Assembly: GCA_019914945.1 (NCBI GenBank)
Contig: CM034103.1
Span: 6,510,001 to 6,574,000 of the forward strand
Length of the DNA stretch: 64,000 nucleotides
Source of the DNA: Typha latifolia
Taxonomy: Eukaryota > Streptophyta > Magnoliopsida > Poales > Typhaceae
Direction of reading: 5' to 3'
Part shown: positions 11,125 to 23,157 of the stretch, one piece after another
Layout: each line of letters starts with the position of its first letter
Position numbering within the stretch: the first letter of the stretch is position 1
Notes under the pieces: generated by a model
Seen by the model: only the letters and a program-made list of their open reading frames with translations
Databases searched by the model: none
Told to the model about the DNA's origin: nothing
Program-made: the position numbers and the translations under genes

Positions 11125-11176
11125 TGGTGGAAACAAGGAAGATGACATCAACAAGGAGACCTATGGAGAGCACATT
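11125..11176 (+). pseudogene. D-family gag start fragment
   Basis: Fifty bases equivalent to the gag beginning at 38654 (ACAAGGAGACCTATGGAG) survive between the LTR D1 deletion and the M2 insertion. Confidence 0.7.
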
Positions 11177-12955
11177 TGTAACGCCCTTGCCCGGCACGGC
11201 ACGTGCACGCCTACGCGCCCACACGGCACGTGCGACGCACGCGACAGGTCGGGCAGGGCCCGTCACGCACATATACTTTCCTGTGCATATATAATCATGA
11301 CATCATTAAATAAAACCTGTTAACCTATCCATGATCACATAATCCATCACCAAATACATCATACTATCAACTAAATAAACTTGTTAACATATAAATATCC
11401 AAGCCCACAATAATATACACTAGATCGCTGCATAATCTGGCAGGACCCACACAGGCCACAACAAACCATCAAGATACAACTAAAATAACTAACACAAGAG
11501 TACACTATGATTCGACCTGTATTATACAAATCATCGCTTAATAAAAAAGAATACAAATATCAAATACTAGTACAACTCAATTTCTATATAAACTATCATC
11601 TATACCATCTCGCATTTATAGCTCACCTCATCATCGCTCTAAAATATCTTCTCAAGTCGCTATCATGTACCACATATCTGAGGGAGTTAGAAAAGAAATA
11701 AATAGAGTCATGAGCAAAAGGCTTAGTGAATAGACCTTACCCCGAATCAGTGATGCCAAATAGAGAGTAAATTATGTACTGGATAATATGAATCAGAAAG
11801 CACCATCATGTCATGAATGAGTATATGAATGTATTCTCAATAATACATAAATGAAAAGTAGATAATATGTCATACTGATAAAAGTATACAATCCTCGACA
11901 ATGAATAAACAAATCTCCATGTCATATGATCATCATAACTCTCTATCAAATATGACACATGATACATGCCGACCATGGCCATGCTATGATATCAAATGCA
12001 ACCATATATGATGTATATTGACCACTCAATAATCAGGTATGTCAGATAAAAATAAAATCATATGCATTTCTCAACATCACGATCATCACCGACATCTCGG
12101 TATAATATCATCATACTAGACCACTGTGCACAGTCAACACCCGATACCCGGTCTCAACATCATGCCCGAAGGCTTAGAGTATACTCTGCCATCTGCAAGA
12201 AGTATCTCAAATATAACCATATCCTGCCATCCGCTAGGGTATCAACATCCATCCAGACCGGGCACCCTTCTAGCTGATAGAAATCTCGTGAGGATAACTC
12301 GCCACATATGCCCTGGCGAACGGCATGTGTCCGAATGTCTGCCTGCGCACACGACGTAACCCTCGCGCCCACTTAGGACGTAAGGCCAACAGGATCGCGA
12401 CCATGTCGAGCGATCAATCATCCACCAAGCGCGTCCTAACCCTCGCGCCCACTCAGGTATCCTCACACTTTCTATCAACTATCCTATCAATCACATTTCA
12501 TGCTTTCCTTCTAAATGACAGATCATATGCATATATCTAGTACGATAACAAGTCAATGCATAACAGGAATTTAGGTGGAATAGGAATGAAGAGAAAATGA
12601 TGCAATGTAGTCTCCAATTATATCGTCAACACATGCATACTCATGCTAATCTATTACATGCATACTCATCATCTCTATATATGTCACCAATGTACTCATA
12701 TTCCAAATCAGCATAATCGAATGCATGATAAAATATGCTCGACTATAATCATCTCTAGATAAAATCATATAATCATACTGGAGGCCAAAACATGCATGTA
12801 CATAAATGTATAATATAACCTAAATTTGAGAAAGGCGTCTAAAGGATAAGACTACTCACTCTGATTAGAAGATACAAACCACGTATCCATTACATCCGCC
12901 CATCAACTGTGTGACACTTCTCACTAGCAAGGTCCACGGGGTCTCAAATAAGGGG
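11177..12955 (+). repeat. M2: LTR-like repeat starting TGTAACGCCC, 3'-truncated
   Basis: It starts TGTAACGCCC inside D-family gag and opens with a GC-rich, CACGTGC-rich 100 bp. An AT-rich body follows that matches M1 from 11980 on. It breaks off at about 12955, where D-element RNase H begins. TGTAAC(A/G)CCC...GGGTGTTACA termini, complete in M3, are typical of long LTRs of Tekay/Del chromoviruses. Whether M2 is a solo-LTR remnant or part of a larger deletion cannot be decided here. Confidence 0.55.
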
Positions 12956-13770
12956 AATGTCGTCCCATTGCCTATCTTAGTAAGGCTTTATCACAAAAAT
13001 CTTAGCAATTATTGACTTATGAAAGAGAGATGTTGGCAATTATGCATGCAGTGATAAAGTGGAGGCCTTATTTGATCGGTAGACGATTCATTATCCGAAC
13101 CGATCAAAGGAGCCTTCCATACTTTATGGGATAGCGCATACACAATCTGACACAGCAGCGATGGGTCACAAAATTGTTGTGGTATGATTATAAAATTCAA
13201 TACAAGAAGGGAATGGAAAATAGAGCGGTGGATGCACCATCGCGCCAACCCAATACCGCCGAGCTTATAACTTATTATTCTTCTACCTTTTCCTTCCTTC
13301 TCAAGCTAACGTATGCATGTACTTCTGACCCAAATATTTTGAGATTGTTGTAGGAGGTGTTGGATGATTCAGAGCGCCATCCAGAGTTGGAGAATCGAGG
13401 TGGTTTGCTGCTGGACCACGGATGCATTTGTGTGTTGGAGCGTATTGGTCCGGTTGCATATCATTTGGAGCTGCCGGAGGGGTCGAGAGTGCATCCTGTC
13501 TTCCATGTTTCATTGCTGAGGGAGTGCATTCGAGATCTTGAGATCATTGGATCAGTTCTACTAGAGCCATTGGAGGAGATAGAGATTGTAGAGCTAGTTC
13601 GTGTACTTGCTAGGCGCCGACGACGACATAGTACCAGATTGGAGATGGAGATTCTAGTTGAGTGGCTTGGCAAGCCATTCGATGAGGTCACATGAGAGTT
13701 GGAGACTGACATTTTGGAGCGTTTCCTTGACTTTTCACCTTGAGGACAAGGTGGGGGAAGTGTGGTTAAT
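12956..13770 (+). pseudogene. D-element pol remnant: RNase H fused to integrase tail
   Basis: RNase H is readable at 12960-13290 (YEREMLAIMHAVIKWRPYLIGRRF). The integrase zinc-finger region starts (RHPELENRGGLLLD, 13375-13430) but jumps at about 13433 to the integrase C-terminal part (LERIGPVAYHLELPEGSR). The whole catalytic core present in the minus-strand relative (52040-51540) is missing. The tail EILVEWLGKPFDE is chromodomain-like. The polypurine tract AAGGTGGGGGAAGTGTGG (13749-13766) precedes LTR D2. Stops are present. Confidence 0.8.
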
Positions 13771-14599
13771 TGATACGAATCGGATCAAATCAGATCACAT
13801 CAAAAGGAGATTAGGTTCAATAGATTGAGTTTAATTATCTTATTTGGTTATTTAGTTTAGTTAGAGTGTTAGCAGGTTAGGATTTTATTTAATTAGCTAA
13901 ATTCAGCTCTATGCAATTTCGAGAAATATTTGTAGAATATTTTACACATATCTAAATAATATCAAACAAGTTGGATAAGGTCGTCAACCTCCAGATCTAC
14001 AAATTGGATATTCATTACTTCTCTAGATTCAGAATCTATCTGTGACAAAATGAAAGCTTAGTCCGAGAGGTAATCGGAGAAGATAAGGAATATTAGTTTA
14101 GTTGGTTTGTTAGGGTTTCATATTGTTTTAGGACTTATTGGCTAGCCTCTATAAATATGTGGATGGCAGACAACTTCATTATGCAATTGGATTATTTTGT
14201 TTTTGCCTCTTATCTTCTCTCGACCACTTCGTTCCCTTTGTCTACTTCCCTTAATCACTTCCACAATCCACCCTCATCTCCATACCCATCCATAACCCTA
14301 ACATCCACTTCACCCGTCACCACCACCATCACCCACGTTATTTCGTATTTTCAGCCCTGCTATAGTTTAAATTTACGAAGGGTAATATAAAAGTTGTATA
14401 TCAGGAAGATAGGATCCAACTTCATTGGTTTCATAATTTTCTAACTACTAGAGAATATTTGACAAATATTTTTCCACGATTGTGCGGACTGTTTCCTGCA
14501 ATAAATTCAGATCTTAAGGAATTGTTCTATAGCCAATCTTTTGGTTCCAGATTCTATCATTTGGTATCAGAGCCTATCAATTGGTATCAGAGCTTAAAA
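13771..14599 (+). repeat. D-family gypsy 3' LTR (D2) ending in three PBS-like units
   Basis: It follows the polypurine tract and starts TGATACGAATCGG. TATA box CTCTATAAATATGTGG is near 14150. The last 60 bp (14540-14599) are three consecutive 20-bp units of the form TTTGGTATCAGAGCYTATCA, progressively closer to an intact tRNA-Met PBS. CTCTA follows at 14600-14604; the five bases left of D1 are CTCTG, a 4/5 match that supports the end at 14599. There is no GTTCGAACGC cluster. Confidence 0.7.
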
Positions 14600-14604
14600 C
14601 TCTA

Positions 14605-15805
14605 GTTGTGGCCGTGGAGGTAATCTTGCATCTTTGTCCTCGGTGGAGCTGCTGACACGTGATGTGTGGCTGCGGTTTGCCGAGGCACTCCTCTAAACTT
14701 CGTCGTGCTCCAACCCCCTTTTGCTGCCAACCGAAGCTCTCGAAGCTTTTCTTCCATCAATTGAGCAATTGCAATAGCCTCAAACAATGTTGTTGGTTGA
14801 GCAGCCTTCACTTCAGCTTAAATGTCCCGCCTAAAGCCACTAATGAATGTACTCTTGAGTTGGAAATCCAACCAGCCCCGCACTCAATTACTAACACGCT
14901 CAAGCTCCTCTTAATATGCTCCCACCGTAGTCCTTTGGGTTACTTGGTGAGAGCAGCTTGGAAATCTTCATAACTCGAGAGTCTAAATCGGACATAAATA
15001 GCATAGTGAACTTCTCCCACGTTCGATAGGGTTGAGCTCAATTTAGGGCCTAGTACCATCGGATGGCGGTGTTTTCAAGATGAAAGGATGCTAATAGCAC
15101 CTTTTGTGCATTAGGTGCCCTTTAGTACTCAAAGAATTGCTTCGCTCGATAAACTCAATCGAGCGGATCTCCTCCGTTGAAGTGTGGAAAGTTGAGGCGA
15201 ACAGTCCCTACACGGACGCCGCATTCTTCTTCTTCATGTTTGTTGGGCCTTCTTTCCCTTGGGTTTAATCCAGCATCCGTAGGATGGTGTCAAGGGGTCG
15301 CTGGTTCTTCGTAATCCACCCACTCATCATCATCATCGTGGATAGGTGGATCTGGTGCTCGGTTGTAGTGAAAAACTGACAAGGGTACGTTATGCCTTTT
15401 GGCTAGTGTAGGCAACAAGGGCCTCCTGGCGTGACCACCATAGGGTCTTCATGATCTTCCTTCTACTTGGTATAGAATGGTAAAGGCAGTGTCCCTTGGC
15501 AAAAATGTAGTTCGATCGGTTGTGTAGCCCGGGCTCAAGTAGGGAACTCGATCGCCACCATACCTGTTGGTGCGCCTAAAAAGACTTGAGTCATGGCTTC
15601 CAGCAATGCTTGCATGGCTCGTTGTGTCTCCATCACGTCCGCGAACATCTTGATCAGATCTGAGTTGACTATGGAGGTCATTGGAGGAGTTCCGACCGGT
15701 GAGTTTGGGTTGGCCTCTGATTACTAGAGGTGCCTTCATTGGGTTTCGTTGCCGTAGATTTGGTTGTTTACATAGTGTCCGAGGAATGGTGTCTCTGATA
15801 CAACT
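14605..15805 (-). pseudogene. F-element gag, decayed
   Basis: Read leftward from LTR F, the PBS (AGTTGTATCAGAGAC at plus 15791-15805) is followed by an N-terminal gag region (about 15740-15450). The capsid domain is at 15200-14850, and MKAAQPTTLFEAIAIAQLMEEKLREL lies at 14811-14700. That string matches the region KATRPTTLLEAFLVAQIMEEKIRELK of the plus-strand gag at 450-530, so both belong to one gag lineage. Several stops and frameshifts occur. The left end abuts LTR D2. Confidence 0.75.
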
Positions 15806-16677
15806 TGATATGGACCAAGCATCCGCTACAAAGTAGTCCGTGCAGTCAGAGAAAAATAATCTTAAAATATTCTACCATAAATAGAAAATTACAAAATTAG
15901 TAGCGATCGATCCGTAACTTCCTGATACACATTTTTGTATTCATGCCCTTCACAGATTCTAACTGTACCTAGGGGAAAAATACGCAAAAGTGGAGCAAAG
16001 GTGGAGGTGATGGGTGATGGTGATGATGGGGTAAGAGAGATGATAATCGTGATGGATTGGGTGGCATGGGTGTTGAGGGAATAAGGGTGGGGGGGGGGGG
16101 TGAAGTTGGTCGGGATCCCAAAGAGAAGAGAAGGGAGGACTTGATAGTCGAGGGGGATTAGAGGTAACTGACGATGAGATGGCACACGGCTAGGGCTTGA
16201 ACGAGGAGAGAGAAGAATTAGGGTAGAGAAGGAAGGGAAGGAAAGGAAAATTAATATTCATTCATAATGCTCCTTTAGGTTGCCATCAACATCTTAAGAG
16301 GCTAACCTAACAAGCCAAAATGGCAAGTAATAACTCTAGAAATAATGAATTCTCGTCGATCGTGTTTGAATGGGGTCGAGCGCGTTTGAAGCGCAATTTG
16401 CATTCACTGTCGATGCGAACGTATGCAGGCGTTCGCACGCGGATGTTCGATCGGGGTCGAGAGCATTCGAACGCACAAATTGCATTCTTTGTCGATGCGA
16501 ACACCTGCAGGCATTCGCGAGGGGTGTTTGAACGCGACCTCTCCGCATTCAAATGCGATATATAGAATCTTAATTTTTTATGAAGAAAATAACTAGAACA
16601 AAATAAGAATAGATCCCCATAGGTTGTATCCATACTCGAGATGACTCAGTGTGGTCCAAATCACATCGCTTTGATCA
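15806..16677 (-). repeat. F-family gypsy 5' LTR
   Basis: On the minus strand it starts TGATCAAAGCG and ends TCCATATCA, directly followed by a PBS-like AGTTGTATCAGAGAC. It contains a degenerate GTTCGAACGC cluster (16345-16565), a conserved GCTAGCCTCTTAAG context near 16290-16310, and a GGGGGG tract at 16091-16100. It is inserted in, or joined to, a plus-strand integrase on its right. Confidence 0.75.
16345..16565 (-). repeat. GTTCGAACGC cluster in LTR F (degenerate)
   Basis: Copies include GTGTTTGAATGGGGTCG, GCATTCGAACGCAC and GTTTGAACGCG, with paired GTTCGCAC/GTTCGCGA half-sites and the linker GGTCGAGAG. Most palindromes carry one or two transitions. Confidence 0.75.
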
Positions 16678-17059
16678 GCCAATTCCTAAACTCACCCCTC
16701 GGTGGATAGGAGGGCATCTTCCAAACCCACAAGTGACTAAAGCTCGATTATTGGTGGAATGGCATGAAGAAGGACATGCGCTACTACATACACACCTCTG
16801 AAGTGTACCAACAAACCAAAATAGATTGGACTCGACCATCCGACCTTCTCCAACCTTTCCCATGCCAGAAAATGTGGGAAGATATCTCAGCGGACTTCAT
16901 TGAAGGCTTACCAACTAACCATGGGTGATCGGTTATTGTGGTGGTGGTCAACTGCGTCTCCAAGTATGAGCACTTCTTAGTGCTCGGCCACCCCTTCATT
17001 GCACGTAAGGTTGCGGAAGTCTTCATTGATGATGTGGCTAAACTTCATGGGTGTTACGA
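16678..17059 (+). pseudogene. Gypsy integrase core fragment
   Basis: The translation includes MWEDISADFIEGLPTNHG, VIVVVVNCVSKYEHF and VAEVFIDDVAKLHG, the first part of a gypsy integrase catalytic core with its first aspartate (the D in SADF). The zinc-binding part upstream is degenerate. Stops are at about 16708 and 16927. It is flanked by LTR F on the left and unrecognised sequence on the right. Confidence 0.8.
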
Positions 17060-17367
17060 ACCATCTTGATCCAATTCGTAGCGGTTCTGCACGGGATTTG
17101 GGATCCACGGGTGGAGGCATGGATTCCTAGGTATAAGATGGAGGTGATGATGGATTGGAGGCCAAGTAGTTGATGGTGGTGGCTCAACAATAGATGATGG
17201 TGGTGGTGGTTTGCGGATGCGAATGTGATGGATGGTTGAAAGCTATGATTGGCCTACAACTGTGGTAAAAACTATTCGGGAGGTACAGATGGTTAAGATA
17301 AAGGGACGAAGGGGGGGAAGTAGGCCTGTCCAATGGGAACAGGGGGATCAGCGCCAGCGGGAGATTA
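17060..17367. other. No gene recognised
   Basis: About 300 bases rich in GATGGTGG-type runs. The start (GGGTGTTACGAACCATCTTGATCC) is reminiscent of an LTR edge but no partner is identifiable. The last bases, GCGGGAGATTA, resemble the polypurine tract of the copia element that follows. Confidence 0.4.
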
Positions 17368-17506
17368 TGTTAGGTTTTTATTTGTTGGCAATTGTGTACA
17401 AAATATTCTAAGTGTATTTTTTCATGTATATGAGCTTTACACAAGTTTAGAATATCTCTGATCTAAAGAATTGCAAGATTATTGGAGAAAAGTCATCGAG
17501 TTCACA

Positions 17507-17718
17507 CCGCGTTCACAAACGCGTTCGAACGCGGGTACTACGTTCACACAAACAGAGAGCCGCGTTCACAAACGCGTTCGAACGCGGGTACTGCGTTCAC
17601 ACAGACAGAGAGCCGCATTCACAAACGCGTCCGAACGCGAGTACTGCGTTCACACAAACCGAGAGCTGCATTCAAAAACGCGTTCGAACGCAACCTGAAG
17701 AATTCAAGTTGACGCGTT
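17507..17718 (+). repeat. 53-bp minisatellite, about four copies
   Basis: Units start at 17507, 17560, 17613 and 17666, exactly 53 bp apart; the last is partial. Each contains GCGTTCACAAACGCGTTCGAACGC followed by GGTACTGCGTTCACAC (here given in two parts of one unit) and an ACAGAGAG tail. Copy number differs between the two LTRs of each copia element. Confidence 0.9.
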
Positions 17719-17840
17719 CGAATGCACTCGGGCCCGTTCAAACGCACCCGGGCCGCGTTTGAACGCACCAACAAAGTTTGATAAAATTGGACTTTCATGA
17801 GTACGGATAAGACTTGGATTTGGCTCTATCTTGGAGATCA

Positions 17841-17849
17841 TATATAAGG
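17841..17849 (+). promoter_or_regulatory. TATA box of copia LTR
   Basis: TATATAAGG lies about 77 bp after the last TTCGAA-type core. The same context (GATCATATATAAGGATT) is kept in the other three copia LTRs. Confidence 0.7.
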
Positions 17850-18360
17850 ATTATGATGCCCTATCTTGAGGGTGGTTGAAGAAGATTATTGAAGGAGACT
17901 TCTTGAGGCTACATCGGTTCTTCAACTATCAAGATTTCACTCATCTATAAAACTTAATCTTTCGTCTTAAGGGTTATCTAGACGAAAGATCAATCTCGAG
18001 GGGTACTGAGATTGGACTTCAATCACAAGAAGCAGTGAATCGTGGGTTCTAGCGATCAAGACTGAGAGGAACAAAGTTGTTTGGATCGACGGGTTGTTTT
18101 GTGAGTCAGTCTTGTAACGGCTACTATTCTAGTGATTGGTTTTGATCCGAGTTTGGATCCGTGGTTTTTTCCCGTTTGGGTTTTTCCACGTTAAAATCTT
18201 GGCATTCATCTCTACTTTCGTTCTTAATATTTCTACAGACTTTTACTTAAGCGAACGTGTGATATCATTGCCTAGTATTTAGATACATATTTGTGTCTAG
18301 GGATTTTTTCAATTGGTATTAGAACAGGTTCTCTCACTCTTTGAGAGAGATCCGATAGAC

Positions 18361-21300
18361 ATAGATTTTCATAGAGATGGACCATCATCTATTAGACCTC
18401 CTATCCTAGATGGATCAAATTATGAATATTGGAAAACTAGGATGAGAGCTTACTTGAAGTCTATAGATGAATGAGTATGGTTTGCCGTTGTGAACGGTTG
18501 GAGTCCACCAATGTACATGGTGGATGATAAACTTGCTGATAAACCGATAGAGTCATGGGATAGGTCAGACTATGAAAAAGTTGGATGGAATAGCAAGGCA
18601 ATAAATGCAATTTTTAGTTGTGTTTCCTCGGAAGAATTTAGAAGAATCTCTACTTGTGAGATAGCAAAAGAAGCTTGGATGATCTTAGAAACTACTCACG
18701 AAGGAACTATGGCTGTAAAACTTTCTAAACTTCAGAGATTGACTACTAGTTTTAAAACTCTACGTATAGAGGAGAATGAGACATTTGATGAGTTTTATGC
18801 AAAGCTGAGTGATATAGTCAACTCCAGTTTCAACCTAGGAGAGAAAATTCCTTAAAACAGAATTGTCAGTAAGATCCTTAGGTCTCTTCCAGAGAGGTTT
18901 TAGGTGAAAGTCACAGCTATTGAGGAAAGTAAGGACATTGATTCTATGAAAGTTGAACAATTGGTAGGAAATCTACAAACATTTGAGTCCAGCCTCTCAA
19001 AACTGAGGAAGTCCAAAGGGATTGCCCTATCCATAGTTGAACAAAGTATAGAGGAGTCTGATAATGAAGGTGATTTAGATGTTGAGATGTTGGCCATGTT
19101 CGTCAAAAAGTTCAATAAATTCTTTCGGAAGCCAAACAAGTTGAATGCATAAAAACTTGAGAAAAGCAAAGCATTTGTGAAAAAGAAGAATACTGCGAGT
19201 TCTAACACATGTGTGAGCAACAACGGTGTCAAACAGAAAAATAAGAATTCTGAGAATAAAGTTCGATGTTTTGAATGTTCTAGTTTTGGACACATAGCAC
19301 AAGAATGCCCTAATCGCCTTAAGAAGAAGGGTAAAGCTATGAAAGTTACTTGGGATGACTCAGATGAATCTGATGATGATTCTGGAAAAGACGAAGAAAA
19401 CTTTGTTGCTTTTGCCTCTTCTCTACTCAATATTGATTCCGTTGTTGATATTGATATTACAGATGATCATGATATGTTACCAACTGAAGAAAATGAATCT
19501 GAAATTCAAAAGGCATATAATGACTTGTACCTGGAGTTGTTTAAACTCAAGAAAAGCAATCTTAGACTACATCAACGACTCGAGGTAATCGAACTTGAAA
19601 GAATTCAATTTGAGGAGAAGTATAAATTGAAACTTGAACGTGTCAAAGACCTTTCTGAACAACTTGAAAATGCAAAAAATAAAATGAAGGTTGATGAAAT
19701 TGAACTAGAGCGACTGAATAAGGAAGTGACATTTCTAAAAGGGAAGAACAAACTTGACGAGATCCTAAAGTCTCAGATCTCTGGAAAAGACAGGTATGGT
19801 GTTGGATACACTAGTAATTCAAATAATAATAAAATTGTCTTCGTTTCTGCAGGTATACAAAAGGAAGAATATCTAAAGTCATCAACCGCATTTACAAAGC
19901 AATCCTAGATGAATGCTTCTAAACTGAAGGTGAATCTACAAACTGGTGAATCGTCAACGGCACCTAAGGTAAACTTTAGTCACACTCCTCGACAAAAGGT
20001 GAGTAGAAAATGGTTTGTTCCGACATGCTATCATTGCGGCATTCTAGGACATATTCGACCTCATTGCAAATTTTTACAAAAACCTAGCACTGCTTTTATT
20101 TATGGGATAAAAACAAAGGCCAGATGGGTCAAGAAAAGTGATTTAAAATGTTATGTTGTGCATACAACTTTGAAAGCTTTAAATTCTGATTTGTGGTATT
20201 TAGACAGTGGCTGTTCAAGACATATGTCAGGTGACAAGTCGTTATTTTCTAATCTTAAAAAACATGAAATGAGAGTTGTGACATTCGGAGATGGTAATTC
20301 ATCCAAGGTAATAGGTAAAGGAAAGGTAAGTTCTCCTGGGGTTCCTATTCTTGAAAATGTTCTTTATGTTAAGGGCTTGAAAGCAAATTTTCTGAGTATC
20401 AATCAATTTTGTGATGAAGATTATGAGGTAAAATTCTCCAAAAATGATTATACTATTCTAGATCATGGTGGTAATGTTATATCTTATGGACCTAGAACAT
20501 CTGATAATTGCTATGTTGTTGGAACGTCACATAAACTGAATTGTAACAGTGCCTCTTTTAACATTGCAGATCTTTGGCATCAACGTTTTGGACATGTGAA
20601 TCACAAGGAATTATTTACTCTGTCCAAACAAGAAGTGGTAAGAGGAATACCTAAGATGAAAGAAATGTCAAAAAGAGTGTGCGGTTCGTGTCAAATTGGA
20701 AAACAAACTAGGATTTCACACAAGAAAGTAAATGCAGCTACCACCGACCGTGTGCTCCAATTAGTACACATGGACTTGATGGGTCCAACAAAAATGGAAT
20801 GTCTTGGAGGTAAACGCTATATATTCTTAATGGTCGATGATTACTCCAGATATACCTGGGTTGCCTTTCTACGTGAAAAGTCTGAAACCTTTGAAGTTTT
20901 TAAATCACTATGCTTAAAATTGTAAAATGAAAAATCTATTACCCTAGTTAGGATTCGTTCTGATCATGGTAGAGAATTTGAAAATAAAATTTTTTACATA
21001 TTTTGCGATTCTCTTGGTATTCAACATGAATTTTCAGCTCCTATAACTCCACAACAGAACGGGATTGTGGAAAGAAAGAACCGAGTTGTGCAGGAAATAG
21101 CTAGGGTTATGCTTCATGCTAAAAAGATTCCTCAAAAGACTGCATATGAAATCTGGAAAGGTAAGAAATCTAGTGTTAAATATTTTCGAGTTTTTGGTAG
21201 TAAATGTTATATCTTGCGTGATCGAGAATATTTGACTAAATTTGACACTAGAAGTAGCAAAGGCATCTTCTAGGGGTATTCGAATAATAGTAGAGCCTAC

Positions 21301-23157
21301 AGAGTATTTAATCTTGACACTTCTACTGTTATGGAATCTGCTAATGTTATGATAGATGAATCCACAACTGATTTAACTAAAGCTAGTCATATTTCTGTTT
21401 CTGCAGATACATATGACGAAGAAATAGAAAAGGAGCTTGATCTGGAAATTGAGAATCAGGACGAGGACAAAGTTGAAATCAACAAAGATGACTATAACAT
21501 ACCGGAACCATCTGCCAGAGTGAACTCAGATCATCCACTGTCATAAGTGATCGGAGACATAAATGAACCAATTAAGACAAGACGACAAATCCAAAGTGAG
21601 GTATCATTTACTTGCTATATATCTTTTTTTGAACATAAAAATATGAAGGAAGCATTGTTACACGATTCTTGGGTTAATGCTATGCATGAGGAATTAGAGC
21701 AATTTTCTAGGAATGATGTTTGGTATTTAGTCCCTAGACCTAAGAATGTGAACGTCATTGGAACAAAATGGATTTACAAGAATAAAAGTGATGAACATGG
21801 CAATATAGTTCGAAATAAAGCTAGACTCGTAGCACAGGGATATACTCAGGTTGAGGGTATAGATTTTGATGAGACATTTGCTCCTATTGTTAGATTAGAA
21901 TCTATTCGTATACTGCTTGCTATTGCTTGTCACTTAAAATTTAAATTGTTTCAAATGGATGTGAAAAGTGCTTTCTTGAATGGTACTCTGAATGAAGATG
22001 TTTATGTGGAACAACCGAAAGGGTTCGAAGATCAAAAATTTCCTTCTCATGTGTTTAAACTGAAAAAGGCCCTCTACGGGCTAAAACAAGCTCCAAGAGC
22101 TTGGTATGAGAAGTTGGCCACTTTTTTAGTGGATGCGGGGTTCACTCGAGAGGGAGTGGACAAGACATTGTTCATTAGACGGCCGAACAAGAGTTTAGTT
22201 GTGGCACAAATATATGTGGATGACATTGTATTCAGAGCAACGAGTTAATCGTTAGCTAAGGAGTTTGCGGATCTCATGCATAGTCATTTTGAGATGAGCA
22301 TGATGGGTGAGTTGAAGTTCTTTTTGGGACTTCAAATTACTCAATTGGAAAGAGGGATATTTATCGCTCAAACCAAGTATGCTAAGGATCTTGTGACTAA
22401 ATTCGGTTTAGAAAATGCAAAATATGCTAGAACTCCTATGAGTACAACTACCAAACTAGGTAAGGATATTTCAGGTAAAAGTCTTGATCAGACACTATAT
22501 AGGAGCATGATTAGTAGTATTTTGTACTTAACTGCTAGTAGACCTGACATTGCATTTAGTGTCGGTGTGTGTGCTAGGTTTTAGTCTGAACCTAAGGAGA
22601 CACATTTGTTTGCTGTGAAACGTATCATAAAATATGTTGGTGGCACAGTTGACTTAGGTATCTAGTTTACGTATGACTCGGGAGCTATCATATCTGGATA
22701 CACGGATTCTGATTGGGCAGGTTCATGTGATGATAGAAAAAGTACCTTAGGTGGATGTTTTTATATTGGAAACAATCTGGTTGCTTGGCATAGTAAGAAA
22801 CAAAACTCGATATCTTTATCTACTGCGGAGGCCGAGTACATTACAGCGGGAAGTTGTTGTTCTCAGTTACTATGGATGAAACAGATGGTCAAAGATTACA
22901 GCATTGAACAAGATACTATGATGCTTTATTATGACAACATGAGTGCTATTAATATATCGAAAAATCCTGTTCAACACTCGCGTACAAAACATATTGACAT
23001 TCGACATCATTTTATATGTGAGTTAGTTGAAGACAAAATAATAGCACTGGAACATGTTGAGATGGAGAAACAGTTGGGTGATCTATTTACAAAACCTTTG
23101 GATTTACAGAGATTTGAGTATCTTCGTACTTCTTTAGGGATTTGTGCTTTGGATTGA
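18361..23157 (+). pseudogene. Copia gag-pol polyprotein (copy 1), one frame with point stops
   Basis: The polyprotein runs in one frame of about 1,599 codons with no frameshift, broken only by in-frame stops (among them 18472, 18853, 18901, 19150, 19906, 20923, 21271, 21544, 22246, 22582 and 22663). The start codon is ATA where copy 2 has ATG. Domains in order: gag with YWKTRMRAYLKSID; CCHC knuckle CFECSSFGHIAQEC (19265); coiled coil; second knuckle CYHCGILGHIRPHC (20020); protease LDSGCSRHMSG (20200); integrase zinc motif and D..D..E core (MDLMGP, RSDHGREFE, VERKN); RT with YVDD (about 22217); RNase H with DSDWAG and STAEAEY. Integrase lacks roughly 25-30 residues after RVMLHAKK relative to the family. 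Catalytic residues of protease, RT and RNase H are retained. Confidence 0.9.

Larger units (their letters stand above)
17368..18311 (+). repeat. Copia copy 1, 5' LTR
   Basis: It begins TGTTAGGTTTTTATTTG and ends GGGATTTTTTCA, followed by the PBS. It contains four tandem 53-bp units with GCGTTCGAACGC (17507-17698), three more TTCGAA-type cores at 17717, 17737 and 17758 (spacing 20 and 21 bp), and a TATA box at 17841-17849. The 3' LTR has only two 53-bp units, which explains most of the length difference. Confidence 0.9.

Noticed and set aside
14540..14599. D2 as a shared LTR between two tandem elements because PBS-like sequence follows it
   Set aside because: CTCTA after the third unit matches the CTCTG left of D1 (4/5), and D3 shows PBS-like units inside a 3' LTR bounded by its target duplication.
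17507..17718. CRISPR-like array from regular 53-bp spacing
   Set aside because: The whole unit repeats with no unique spacers, lies in an LTR, and this is plant nuclear DNA; it is a minisatellite.
17507..17770. TTCGAA as a heat-shock element
   Set aside because: Heat-shock elements need nGAAnnTTCn spacing; here TTC and GAA abut with no two-base gap.
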